Source: Pseudomonas taeanensis MS-3 (GTDB lineage: Bacteria > Pseudomonadota > Gammaproteobacteria > Pseudomonadales > Pseudomonadaceae). From it: 64,000 nucleotides of DNA. Below the pieces are notes generated by a model. It was given only the letters and a program-made list of their open reading frames with translations, made no database searches and was not told the DNA's origin. Position numbers and translations under genes: made by a program. The stretch's first letter is position 1. Each line of letters opens with the position of its first letter. The stretch covers positions 421,885-485,884 of the forward strand of contig NZ_AWSQ01000009.1 in assembly GCF_000498575.2 (NCBI RefSeq), in the 5' to 3' direction. This document shows, in pieces, positions 33,043 through 41,848 of the stretch.

Positions 33043-34734
33043 ATGAGCGAGCAAGTCTTCGATCAGGTCTTCGATTACGTCATCGTCGGTTCCGGCTCGG
33101 CCGGTTCGGTGCTGGCCGACCGCTTGAGCGCCGATGGCACGCACCAGGTGTTGGTGCTCGAGTTTGGCGGCAAGGACAATTCGATCTTCATTCAGATGCC
33201 CACGGCCTTTTCCATCCCGCTGAATAAGCCGCGATTTGACTGGGAGCTGTACACCGAGGCGGAGCCGGGTCTGAAGGGACGCAAGATTCACCAGGCGCGC
33301 GGCAAGGTAATCGGCGGGTCTTCCTCGATCAATGGCATGGCCTACGTGCGTGGTTGCGCTGGCGACTATGAAGAGTGGGTTGAGTTGGGCGCCGAAGGCT
33401 GGGGTTACGCCGACGTCCTGCCTTACTTCAAACGGGCCGAGGATTGTCTGTATGGCGCCGACCAGTACCGCTCCAGCGGCGGGCCAGTGGGCGTGTGCAA
33501 TGGCAACAACATGAAGAATCCACTGTACCGCGCCTTTATCGAGGCCGGTCGCCAGGCGGGTTATGGGCAAACCGACGATTACAACGGTTACCGCCAGGAA
33601 GGCTTCTGCCGCATGGACATGAGCGTGCGTGACGGGGTGCGCAGTTCAACCGCCAATGCTTACCTGAAGCCGGCCTTGAACCGGGTCAATCTGCACCTGC
33701 AGATGCACGCCCTGACCACTCGGGTGTTGCTGGAGGGCAAGCGCGCGGTGGGGGTCGAATATCGTCAGCAGGGCAAGACGTTTCGGGTCCAGGCCCGGCG
33801 CGAGGTGATCCTCTGCGCCAGTGCCTTCAATTCGCCTAAGTTGCTGATGCTGTCTGGCATAGGCCCCGCCGAACAGCTGCACAAGCATGGCATCGAGGTG
33901 GTTCACGACCTGCCCGGGGTCGGCGAGAACCTGCACGATCATCTGGAAGTCTGGGTTCAGCAAGCCTGCACCCAGAAGATCACCCTCAATGGTTGGCTCA
34001 ACCCGTTCGGGCAACTGCTGATCGGCGCCCGCTGGTTCTTCTTCAAGAGTGGCCTGGGCGCGAGTAACCAGTTCGAGTCCAACGGCTATATCCGCAGTCG
34101 GGCCGGCCTCAAGTATCCGGACCTGCAATACCACTTCCTCGCCGGGGCCATCGCCTATGACGGTTCCAGCGCCGCCGAAGGCCATGGCTTTCAGGTGCAC
34201 TTGGGCGCCAACAAGCCGAAGAGCCGGGGTTATGTGCGGCTGAAGTCCAGCGACCCGGCTGCCGCGCCGGAGATATTTCTCAATTATCTGGATGAAGAGG
34301 AAGACAAGCAGGCCTTCCGCGCGGGCTTGCGCCTGACCCGGGAGATATTTGCCCAGCCGGCTTTCAAGCCTTTTCTTGGCGAGGAGCTTTCGCCGGGCAA
34401 ACAGGTGCAGAGTGACGACGAGATTGACGACTGGCTGGCCCGGAGCGCCGAAACGGCTTATCACCCCTGCGGCTCCTGCCGCATGGGTACCGACCCGATG
34501 GCGGTGGTCGATCCCCAATGCAGGGTTCACGGTATCGACAATCTGCGCGTGGTGGACTCCTCCATCATGCCCACAGTCACCAACGGCAATCTCAATGCAC
34601 CGACCATCATGATCGGCGAGAAAGGCGCGGATCATATTCTCGGCAGAGGGATGCTGAAACCTTCGGATGCGCCGGTATTTGTTGTCCCGGATTGGGAGCT
34701 CAGTCAGCGCGAGCGAGGGCCGACAAACGGCTGA
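33043..34734 (+). CDS. GMC oxidoreductase, choline dehydrogenase-like
   Basis: 563 aa. FAD-binding VGSGSAGSVLADRL at the start, GMC signature 1 GKVIGGSSSINGMAYVRG, signature 2 GAFNSPKLLMLSGIGP-like (ASAFNSPKLLMLSGIG), and the catalytic His/Asn pair in AYHPCGSCRMG and VTNGNLNAPTIM. Sequence pattern is BetA-like, and the adjacent BCCT transporter supports a choline or related alcohol substrate. However, betB (betaine aldehyde dehydrogenase) and betI are not here, so it may oxidise another alcohol in the Baeyer-Villiger cluster. AAGGAG precedes the start. Confidence 0.88.
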   Translation: MSEQVFDQVFDYVIVGSGSAGSVLADRLSADGTHQVLVLEFGGKDNSIFIQMPTAFSIPLNKPRFDWELYTEAEPGLKGRKIHQARGKVIGGSSSINGMAYVRGCAGDYEEWVELGAEGWGYADVLPYFKRAEDCLYGADQYRSSGGPVGVCNGNNMKNPLYRAFIEAGRQAGYGQTDDYNGYRQEGFCRMDMSVRDGVRSSTANAYLKPALNRVNLHLQMHALTTRVLLEGKRAVGVEYRQQGKTFRVQARREVILCASAFNSPKLLMLSGIGPAEQLHKHGIEVVHDLPGVGENLHDHLEVWVQQACTQKITLNGWLNPFGQLLIGARWFFFKSGLGASNQFESNGYIRSRAGLKYPDLQYHFLAGAIAYDGSSAAEGHGFQVHLGANKPKSRGYVRLKSSDPAAAPEIFLNYLDEEEDKQAFRAGLRLTREIFAQPAFKPFLGEELSPGKQVQSDDEIDDWLARSAETAYHPCGSCRMGTDPMAVVDPQCRVHGIDNLRVVDSSIMPTVTNGNLNAPTIMIGEKGADHILGRGMLKPSDAPVFVVPDWELSQRERGPTNG

Positions 34735-35123
34735 ACAGGGCTGCTGATAACGCGACCTTGAGCTGTTTAGGGCCAGAAAAGATCCGCCGGCAACCCGATG
34801 CCCGCTGGGTTGGCCGCGACTCACAGTGTATTGGCCGGCCATGCCATCGCGATTGCACGGCGTGGCGTTTGCGTTTCTGCTGCTCACCTGGCCTGGTCTG
34901 TTGTCTTCGATAAGCGCCGCTCGCGGCGGCATTGAGTCCTTGCATCCGCCGAGGCAGGACGGTCGCGCTGTTTCAATCTGCCGCTGTCAGGCGTTACTCA
35001 ACTAAGGGTGGGGGCACTGGGTGGCAACGACTGGTAGAAAGACCCCGCGGTTGGAGCAACCACAATAAGTCCAGCTTGACCCTCACTTACTGCTGCATGA
35101 CCCGCGTACTGGAGTTGATCGCT
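34735..35123. other. Intergenic region before the esterase
   Basis: 389 bases. The esterase frame is open through about half of it but without family content. No repeat, RNA or terminator recognised. Confidence 0.4.
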
Positions 35124-36053
35124 ATGAATGCGTCCGTTGAGTTTATCGCCCCGGCCGTTGGGCAGGCGCTGTTGCGCAAGCTGTTACGCGGCGCCCTAAG
35201 ACTGTTGTTTCGCGGCCTGGTGCGTCCGCCGATGCCGATTGCAGGGCAGCGTGCGGTGCTCACTGTGCTGACGGCGATTAGCCCACCCGTGCATGGCGTC
35301 AGCCGTACGGCAGGCACCCTCGGCGGTCGACCCTGCGAGTGGCATCGACCGCAACAGAGCAACGGCAGTGTGCTGCTCTACCTGCATGGCGGCGCTTATC
35401 TGATCGGCGGGCCGCATACCCACCGGGCGATTTGCGCCAATCTGGCCCAGCGCGGCCAGCTCGACGTCTGCGCCCTGGATTACCGCCTGGCCCCCGAGTT
35501 CCCCTATCCTGCGGCGCGCGACGATGCGCTGGCGGCTTATCGCGAATTGCTTGAGAGGGGCTACAAGCCGGAACAGATTGTCATCGGTGGCGATTCGGCG
35601 GGAGGCAACCTGAGCCTGATCACCAGCCTGCGCCTGCGTGAGTTGAAGCTGCCGCAGCCGGCGGCGCTGGTATGTTTGTCACCGGTTACCGACTTTACCT
35701 TCGCGCAACTGCACCAGCCGCCTGCCGGCGATCCTTTGCTCCACCCTCGATGGCTCGAGCAAGCGTTGGCGTTGTACTGCCCGCAGGAGGTGTCGCACGA
35801 TGATCCGGGTCTGTCGCCGCTGTTCGCCGACCTTGCCGGCTTGCCGCCGCTGTTGATCCAGGTGGGGGAGGATGAAGTCTTGCTCAACGACAGCCTGCGT
35901 TTCGCCGAAAAGGTCCAGGCGGTGGGGGGCGTCGTGCGCCTGGAGCGCTATCCGCAACTGTGGCATGTGTTTCAGGCCCATGCCGGCATACTCAAGGCGG
36001 CGGATTTCGCCCTCGGCCGGGTGGTGAGCTTTCTGCGCGAGCGGGGTTGCTGA
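35124..36053 (+). CDS. HSL-family alpha/beta hydrolase (esterase)
   Basis: 309 aa from ATG 35124 (MNASVEFIAP), with GGAG 9 bases upstream; this length is usual for the hormone-sensitive-lipase family. Oxyanion motif HGGAY in LYLHGGAYLIGGP, nucleophile GDSAGG in VIGGDSAGGNLSL (near residue 157), acid Asp in QVGEDEVLLND and His in QLWHVFQAHAG. Likely hydrolyses the ester made by the upstream monooxygenase. The SDR gene starts immediately after its stop. Confidence 0.9.
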   Translation: MNASVEFIAPAVGQALLRKLLRGALRLLFRGLVRPPMPIAGQRAVLTVLTAISPPVHGVSRTAGTLGGRPCEWHRPQQSNGSVLLYLHGGAYLIGGPHTHRAICANLAQRGQLDVCALDYRLAPEFPYPAARDDALAAYRELLERGYKPEQIVIGGDSAGGNLSLITSLRLRELKLPQPAALVCLSPVTDFTFAQLHQPPAGDPLLHPRWLEQALALYCPQEVSHDDPGLSPLFADLAGLPPLLIQVGEDEVLLNDSLRFAEKVQAVGGVVRLERYPQLWHVFQAHAGILKAADFALGRVVSFLRERGC

Positions 36054-36815
36054 ATGAGCAACATCCTGATCAGCGGCGCGGCCTCGGGAATTGGCGCGGC
36101 TACAGCGCGCTTGTTTCACGCGCGTGGCTGGCAGGTGGGTCTGCTCGATATCGAGCCCGCCGGTTTGGCGGAGCTGGCGAGCGAGCTTGGCGGCGCCTGG
36201 CATGCCCAGTTGGATGTGGTGGATGCTGTCGCCGTGCAGACCGCTTTGGCTGCCTTCTGCGCGCTGCATGGCGGCCAATTGCGTCTGTTGTTCAACTGTG
36301 CAGGCGTTCTGCAATGTGGCTACTTCGAGGAGATCGAACTGGCCGAGCATGCTCGAATCATGCAGATCAACGTGCTCGGCCTGCTGAACATGACCCATGC
36401 GGCATTTCCCTACCTGCAAGCCACGGCGGATGCTCAGGTCATCAACATGGGTTCGGCCTCGGGGTTGTATGGGGTGCCGCATCTGGCCAGCTATTCGGCC
36501 TCCAAGTTCGCGGTACGGGGGCTGACCGAGGCACTCGACCTGGAGTGGGCCAGGTACGGCATTCGAGTCGGCGACTTGATGCCACCGTTCGTCAGCACGC
36601 CCATGCTGGTCAACCAGCGCTTCGAGGCGCCGGTCATGCGGCGTATGGGCGTCAAACTCAAGGCCGAAGACATTGCCGCGGCTGTCTGGCAGCAGGCGCA
36701 GAGCGCAGCGGTACATCGGCCGGTCAGTGCGTCGTTCAAGTTGATGTACTGGGCCGGGCAGCTTTCCCCGGCCTGGATCAACCGGCTGATCATGCGCTGG
36801 CTTAGTCGTGACTAG
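36054..36815 (+). CDS. Short-chain dehydrogenase/reductase
   Basis: 253 aa. Cofactor motif ISGAASGIGAATA, NNAG counterpart FNCAGVL, catalytic Ser in NMGSASGLYG and Tyr-x-x-x-Lys in ASYSASKFAV. Its ATG directly follows the esterase stop (TGAATG), so translation is coupled. Probable alcohol/ketone oxidoreductase in the Baeyer-Villiger pathway. The same trio (monooxygenase, esterase, SDR) is, as far as I recall, contiguous in P. aeruginosa; here it is split by the BCCT-GMC pair. Confidence 0.88.
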   Translation: MSNILISGAASGIGAATARLFHARGWQVGLLDIEPAGLAELASELGGAWHAQLDVVDAVAVQTALAAFCALHGGQLRLLFNCAGVLQCGYFEEIELAEHARIMQINVLGLLNMTHAAFPYLQATADAQVINMGSASGLYGVPHLASYSASKFAVRGLTEALDLEWARYGIRVGDLMPPFVSTPMLVNQRFEAPVMRRMGVKLKAEDIAAAVWQQAQSAAVHRPVSASFKLMYWAGQLSPAWINRLIMRWLSRD

Positions 36816-37232
36816 CGTGCATCAGCAATCATTCAGGCCATCGCAGCGGATGGCTGCAGGCGCTGTCTGTGCTCTACTGAGCACAAAACTTTCGGTTGTA
36901 TTCAAACCGTGGGCAGCTGGCCTCTGCGCCGGATTTTCCGGGGCTTGAGCCATGCTTGCCGATGTGGCGGCCTGACGCTGGTTTGTCACCAGATGTCTCG
37001 ATAGTCGGCAAATATGCCGTGCAGGCACTACTCTACAGTGGACAGCTATGAGTTTTTCGCGCTGAATGACTCTACGTCGACCAGTCCTGGCTTCAGGTCT
37101 GGCTTATGACAGATCAAGCAGCCCTTGCTTGATTCTCGGGCGGCACCGCTTCAGGTGTCGCGACACCGCCTCGGTTCTGGCGGTTGCAATGGGAAAGCGG
37201 TTAATCCATCCATCGCCTGAGGAGATTACTTC
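36816..37232. other. Intergenic region before the RraB-like gene
   Basis: 417 bases; possible frames in it are short and unsupported. It includes the upstream region of the RraB-like gene. No repeat or RNA recognised. Confidence 0.4.
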
Positions 37233-37574
37233 ATGAGCACAGCCATACATGATGATGTCAGCAGCGGTGTGTTACGGCGGATGAAGGAGGGCGGCTTCGA
37301 CTTCGCCAGCTTTCATCCAATCGAGTTCTACGCCATTTTTCCGGATGAGGAGCGGGCTCGACTGGCGGCTGGTAATTTTCGTGGTGAATCCTTGAATGCT
37401 CAGGTCAGTGCGCGTGACGACGGCGTCTGGCACCTGCAAGTCAGTAAAGTGATGTTTGCAACTCACGTAGGCATTGGTGATTTCGAGCAGGACATGGAGT
37501 CGGTCGTGATCCCGCTCGGCGGCAAGCTGGATGGTTGGGGCGTGACGCAGGAGGTCAAAAGCCTCAGGCCGTGA
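37233..37574 (+). CDS. RraB family ribonuclease E inhibitor-like protein
   Basis: 113 aa. The fold signature of RraB is visible: DDVSSGVLRRMKEGGFDF, then PIEFYAIFPDEERARLAAGN, WHLQVSKVMFATHVGIGDFEQ and GGKLDGWGV. E. coli RraB binds RNase E and alters its cleavage of selected mRNAs. GAGGAG precedes the start. Whether this copy acts on RNase E is inferred from family only. Confidence 0.82.
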   Translation: MSTAIHDDVSSGVLRRMKEGGFDFASFHPIEFYAIFPDEERARLAAGNFRGESLNAQVSARDDGVWHLQVSKVMFATHVGIGDFEQDMESVVIPLGGKLDGWGVTQEVKSLRP

Positions 37575-37704
37575 TCGCCGTATACGGCCAGCAATAGCCA
37601 CTGGTCGGCCCAGCCGGCCGGTGTGCTTCTTCACTCAAGCAATCCGCTGTAGCGGGCTCGACCCTCACCTCCGCTTTGCCTCACACTGTGCGGCGGAGGC
37701 TGTT

Positions 37705-38412
37705 ATGACCCATATCCTTATTCTGACTCATACCGATTACTGCACACCGGGCCACTTGGGCAAGGTGCTGGATGAGGCGCAACATGACTTCAGCGTGTTG
37801 CGCGTTGACCTTGGCGAGCTGGATGGTTTCGACCTGGATCGACCGAAAGCGGTGGCGATCATGGGCGGGCCGATGAGTGTTAACGACACCTTGCCGTGGC
37901 TGGACACGGAAATTGCCGCGTTGAGGCATTTCATCCGGCGCGATATTCCGATGATTGGTCACTGCCTGGGTGGCCAATTGCTGGCCAAGGCATTGGGCGC
38001 CGAGATCAGTCGCATGAGCTACACCGAAAGTGGTTGGCAGTCCGTCCACCAGGCAACTGAATCTGCCCCGAGTCCATGGCTGGCGCACCTGCCAGCACAG
38101 TTCCCGATCTTTCAATGGCACGGCGACACCTTCGCCCTGCCTGTGGGGGCGCAGCGTCTGCTGTCTAACTCTTGGTGTGAGAATCAGGCATTTGCCTGGG
38201 GCGACAAGATTCTCGCTGTGCAGGGCCACCCGGAGATGAACGAGGAGTTGGTGCGGCTATGGCTCAATGACTGGTCGCACTTGCTCGACGACAGTCAGCC
38301 CAGCCAGCAGAGCAAGGCGCAGATGCTTGAGGAGCTGCCAGGCAAAGTGGCCGCTCTCAACCAGGTGGCTGAAGGCTTCTATCGGCATTGGTTGCAGTTG
38401 GCGTTCGCCTGA
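37705..38412 (+). CDS. Class I glutamine amidotransferase-like protein
   Basis: 235 aa from ATG 37705 (MTHILILTH), with GGAGG upstream. Nucleophile Cys in MIGHCLGGQLLAKALG (near residue 87), His/Glu in AVQGHPEMNEEL. Stand-alone GATase1 of the GuaA-like group; such proteins hydrolyse glutamine or gamma-glutamyl compounds, often in catabolism. No synthase partner is adjacent. A second, different GATase1 lies at 46061. Confidence 0.87.
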   Translation: MTHILILTHTDYCTPGHLGKVLDEAQHDFSVLRVDLGELDGFDLDRPKAVAIMGGPMSVNDTLPWLDTEIAALRHFIRRDIPMIGHCLGGQLLAKALGAEISRMSYTESGWQSVHQATESAPSPWLAHLPAQFPIFQWHGDTFALPVGAQRLLSNSWCENQAFAWGDKILAVQGHPEMNEELVRLWLNDWSHLLDDSQPSQQSKAQMLEELPGKVAALNQVAEGFYRHWLQLAFA

Positions 38413-38472
38413 AGACGCTTTCAGCTGCCGTGACAACTCCGAGTTGAGGCCTGACGACAAGCGAGTTGCGCG

Positions 38473-39279
38473 CTACTGAGCGTTGCGCTTGCGCCCGGCC
38501 ATATGCCGCAGGTAAGCCAGCAGTTGGCTCAGCTCCTCATCGCTTAATACCGCCTGGTTAAACCCCGGCATCTTGCCTTGCGGCCAGCGCCGCAGGCTCT
38601 GTGGATCGCGGATATAGGCAACGAGGAAGTCGCTGGCGAAGTATTCGGTCGGGTTATGCGGCAGGTTCAAATCCGGGCCGAGCTGCGAGTCGCCTGCTGT
38701 GTTCAGCCTGTGGCAGGCCATACAATGTTTCTGGTACTGGGCGAAGCCTGCCTGCACCGCGGGCTCGGCAGCGCTGGCCGGCAACAGGGCGGGGAAACGC
38801 TCTGCCACAGGCGCAAGTCTGCGGATGCTGGCAATCTTGAATGGCCACTGTTCCGGCCCGATGCGCGCAGCTTGCGGGTTCTGCCACACCAGATAAAAGG
38901 GCCCGGCGCTGGCTTTTCCTGCGCTGAGCGCTGGCCAGGGCCGGGCCGGATCTTCCACTGCCAGCCAGGCTTGGGCAGCGCTCGACTTGAGGAGCGGGGC
39001 GGCGGGTAGCTCTGCGGCGAATCCGTCCATGGCCAGCACTTGCAGATGGTCGCCAGGTTGCACGTCAGTGAGCAGTGCCGCCAAAGGAACGGCTTGGTAG
39101 TGCATGTTGCGCTTGTAGCTGACGTCGTCGGCGATCACGATCTGTTGCGTCCGTGGGTGGGCGAGTAGCTCGACGGTGCTCCAGGTGCGGCTGGCTGCAC
39201 CGATGCTCAGGGTCAGTTCGGCAGCTTGTGCTGCGCCAGCAAAGATCAGCAGGGCGAGGATCAGTCCAGCCGGATTCAA
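38473..39279 (-). CDS. Exported c-type cytochrome with molybdopterin-enzyme-like N-terminal domain
   Basis: 268 aa with a signal peptide (LILALLIFAGAAQA). The first about 150 mature residues resemble the oxidoreductase-molybdopterin fold in pattern (VPLAALLTDVQPGDHLQVLAMDGFAAELP, WPFKIASIRRL) without a visible cofactor Cys. The C-terminus is a cytochrome c domain with heme motif CMACH near residue 185 and axial Met probably in GKMPGFNQ. Its start overlaps the stop of the exported rhodanese gene by 4 bases. Probably a periplasmic electron carrier in a sulfur-related step; the partner enzyme is unknown. Confidence 0.8.
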   Translation of the reverse strand: MNPAGLILALLIFAGAAQAAELTLSIGAASRTWSTVELLAHPRTQQIVIADDVSYKRNMHYQAVPLAALLTDVQPGDHLQVLAMDGFAAELPAAPLLKSSAAQAWLAVEDPARPWPALSAGKASAGPFYLVWQNPQAARIGPEQWPFKIASIRRLAPVAERFPALLPASAAEPAVQAGFAQYQKHCMACHRLNTAGDSQLGPDLNLPHNPTEYFASDFLVAYIRDPQSLRRWPQGKMPGFNQAVLSDEELSQLLAYLRHMAGRKRNAQ

Positions 39280-39635
39280 TCTTGCGCTTCCAGCTCTGCT
39301 TTCAGCTGTTCGTAGCCGCCGGCATTGATCACGTTGCGGTAACCCAGTGCTTGAAGGCTATCCTGGGCAATGCTCGAACGCCGGCCGCTGCGGCAATAGA
39401 GAACGATGACGGTGTCTTTTTCCGGCGCCAAGGTGGCAATCTGCGCCGCGATCTGTTCGTGGCCAATACGCGCCGCGCCGGGCAAGGCGCCGGCAGCGAA
39501 CTCTTCAGCCGTGCGCACATCGATCAACAGCGTTTCCGGTGCTTGCAGCGCGCTTAACGCGGCAGGTTGATCGATTTCGCCTGCGCTGACCTGAAGGCCG
39601 ACCAATAGGGTTAAAGCAGCAAAGAAAAGGCGCAT
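39276..39635 (-). CDS. Exported single-domain rhodanese
   Basis: 119 aa with a signal peptide (FFAALTLLVGLQVSA). Rhodanese motifs LIDVRTAEEFAAGALPGA and the active Cys in LYCRSGRRSS. Predicted periplasmic sulfurtransferase or persulfide-handling protein. Overlaps the cytochrome gene, so the two are co-translated and likely act together. Confidence 0.88.
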   Translation of the reverse strand: MRLFFAALTLLVGLQVSAGEIDQPAALSALQAPETLLIDVRTAEEFAAGALPGAARIGHEQIAAQIATLAPEKDTVIVLYCRSGRRSSIAQDSLQALGYRNVINAGGYEQLKAELEAQD

Positions 39636-40549
39636 GGCAGTCTTCCCAGGGTGCGCGCGATGGCGCTGTAATCGCAGCGCAAAGGCCTGCTACGGAACAT
39701 TAGTTCGGTAAGTTTCGCACGCTGGAGAACACTGCGTTAGCAGGATCTGCTGCTGATGTTTGTCGATTCATGGTCGAGTGATAGTCAGCGTTCGAGCAAG
39801 TCGACCACTTGACCGTTCTGGCCTGCGATCTATTCGCGCCTATTCTCGTTTGTTGGCCACCCGCGCTACGTTGACCGCTCTACGGCGACACGCAGCGGCG
39901 AGGGCAATGGGAGGATCAGCTGACCAGGCGGGTCAGGTTGGGAAGAATAAGAATCACCGCAGTCGCGAAAACGATCAGGCTCGCTTGCCGAATTTTTGTC
40001 TGTTTAAACATGGCCATCTGCCTTTTGTTCTTGTTGGTGTGGCGTCTATACCCGCTCTAAAGGCCTGTCGGGTTGCAGCGTCACGCCTGGGCGTGTACTG
40101 AAGCTGCTCCGGCAAAACCCGGCAGCGGCATTTTCTACTGCATGCTTACCGCAATGCAGTCTTAGTAACTCTAGGGCTCACATCACAGTTCCTTTAGATG
40201 ACTTGGTTGCTAGCACATGGCTGCTTGAAACGATGAGTTATGCCCAACTCAGCAGCTGATCAGCAAAAGCCTCAAGCAACCCTTGACCCAGACGCTATCG
40301 GGCAGCCGATGCCTGCATTACGCCAGTACGCGACCGTTCGTCTGAGCAGACCGGTCAATAGGCCTGAGCACTTCGGTCATTGAGCCTGTGCGGCCTGGGC
40401 GTATGGTAGATCCGCCGAACAACAACAGGCGCAGTCAAGTGCGATGAGTCTGCCGAACCTAAGGCAGTCCCATATGCCGAATCCCGACAGGCCCCTGTCA
40501 GGCTACGACGCGCCGTCAGCTACCCCTCCCCAGGAGGTTTGAGGACGCC
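39636..40549. other. 914-base gene-poor region
   Basis: Holds the upstream region of the rhodanese gene, the 33-codon minus-strand ORF at 39916-40017, and the upstream region of the thiolase gene. Longer frames on the plus strand (39760-40101) have no protein-like character. Nothing else recognised. Confidence 0.45.
39916..40017 (-). CDS. Single-helix membrane peptide, 33 aa
   Basis: Too short for routine calling. MAMFKQTKIRQASLIVFATA begins a product with basic N-terminus, one hydrophobic helix (SLIVFATAVILILPNL) and the end TRLVS. AAAAGGCAG lies directly upstream of the ATG pair (40017 or 40011). Typical of small inner-membrane proteins; function unknown. Confidence 0.5.
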   Translation of the reverse strand: MAMFKQTKIRQASLIVFATAVILILPNLTRLVS

Positions 40550-41755
40550 ATGACCGAAGCATTTATTTTCGATGCGCTGCGCACGCCCCGCGGCAAAGGC
40601 AAGAAGGACGGCGCGCTGTATAGCGTCAAACCGGTCAACTTGATCGCCGGCCTGCTCAAAGCCCTGCAAGCACGTAACAACCTGAACACCAGTCAGGTCG
40701 ATGACATCGTCCTCGGGTGCGTCACCCCGGTGGGCGATCAGGGTGCCGACATCGCCAAGACCGCGGCTATGGTGGCGGACTGGGACGTCAGTGTCTCCGG
40801 TGTGCAGCTCAACCGTTTCTGCGCTTCGGGCCTGGAAGCGGTGAACCTGGGCGCGATGAAGGTGCGCTCCGGTTTTGAAGATTTGGTGGTGGTCGGCGGG
40901 GTGGAGTCCATGTCGCGGATTCCCATGGGCTCCGACGGTGGCGCCTGGGTGATGGATCCGGAAACAAATCTGCACACGCATTTCACTCCGCAGGGCATCG
41001 GCGCGGATCTGATCGCCACCCTGGAGGGCTTCAGCCGTGCCGATGTCGATGCCTTCGCCCTAGGCTCGCAGCACAAGGCCGCACGCGCCAGCGCCGATGG
41101 TTCGTTCAGCAAGTCGCTGATTCCGGTCACCGATCAGAACGGCATCGTGCTGCTCGACCATGACGAATTCATTCGCGGCGACTCCACCCTCGAGGGACTC
41201 GGCAAGCTCAAACCGAGTTTCGAGATGATGGGCCAGATGGGCTTCGACAGCACCGCGCTACGGGTCTACAGCCATGTCGAGCGTATCGACCATGTGCACA
41301 CCCCGGGCAATAGCTCCGGCATTGTCGACGGTTCGGCGCTGATGCTGATCGGCTCCGCGGCCAAGGGCAAGGAGCTGGGCCTCAAGCCGCGCGCGCGCAT
41401 CGTCGCCACCGCCGTGACTGGTACCGATCCGACCATCATGCTCACTGGCCCAGCGCCGGCCACTCGCAAGGCGCTGGCCAAGGCCGGCCTGCAGGTGGAT
41501 GACATCGACCTGTTCGAGGTGAATGAGGCGTTCGCTTCGGTGGTGATGAAATTTATGAAGGACATGGGCGTCAGCCAAGACAAGGTCAACGTCAACGGCG
41601 GCTCCATTGCCATGGGCCACCCGCTGGGGGCGACCGGTTGCGCCATCCTCGGCACCCTGCTCGACGAGCTGGAGAAGCGCCAGTTGCGCTACGGCCTGGC
41701 CACTCTCTGCGTGGGTGGCGGCATGGGTATAGCCACCATCATCGAGCGCATGTAG
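40550..41755 (+). CDS. Acetyl-CoA C-acyltransferase (thiolase)
   Basis: 401 aa. Thiolase catalytic residues: Cys in NRFCASGLEAVN (near residue 90), His in NGGSIAMGHPLGATG and second Cys in LATLCVGGGMG. GAGGA lies 5 bases before the start. Paired with the FadB-like gene 93 bases downstream, matching a conserved two-gene beta-oxidation unit in pseudomonads distinct from fadBA. Its TAG stop codon is the first three bases of a REP element. Confidence 0.93.
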   Translation: MTEAFIFDALRTPRGKGKKDGALYSVKPVNLIAGLLKALQARNNLNTSQVDDIVLGCVTPVGDQGADIAKTAAMVADWDVSVSGVQLNRFCASGLEAVNLGAMKVRSGFEDLVVVGGVESMSRIPMGSDGGAWVMDPETNLHTHFTPQGIGADLIATLEGFSRADVDAFALGSQHKAARASADGSFSKSLIPVTDQNGIVLLDHDEFIRGDSTLEGLGKLKPSFEMMGQMGFDSTALRVYSHVERIDHVHTPGNSSGIVDGSALMLIGSAAKGKELGLKPRARIVATAVTGTDPTIMLTGPAPATRKALAKAGLQVDDIDLFEVNEAFASVVMKFMKDMGVSQDKVNVNGGSIAMGHPLGATGCAILGTLLDELEKRQLRYGLATLCVGGGMGIATIIERM

Positions 41756-41812
41756 GAGCCAGCTTGCTGGCGATACGTCATACCCCGGATCGCGAGCAAG
41801 CTCGCTCTTACA
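41753..41812. repeat. REPIN at the thiolase stop codon
   Basis: TAGGAGCCAGCTTGCTGGCG followed by an inverted relative CGCGAGCAAGCTCGCTCTTA. Same REP class as the 22.1-22.8 kb array. It starts on the stop codon itself and lies inside a likely operon. Confidence 0.85.
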
Positions 41813-41848
41813 GGGCTGACGGCACAAGAATTCACGGGAACAGAAAAA

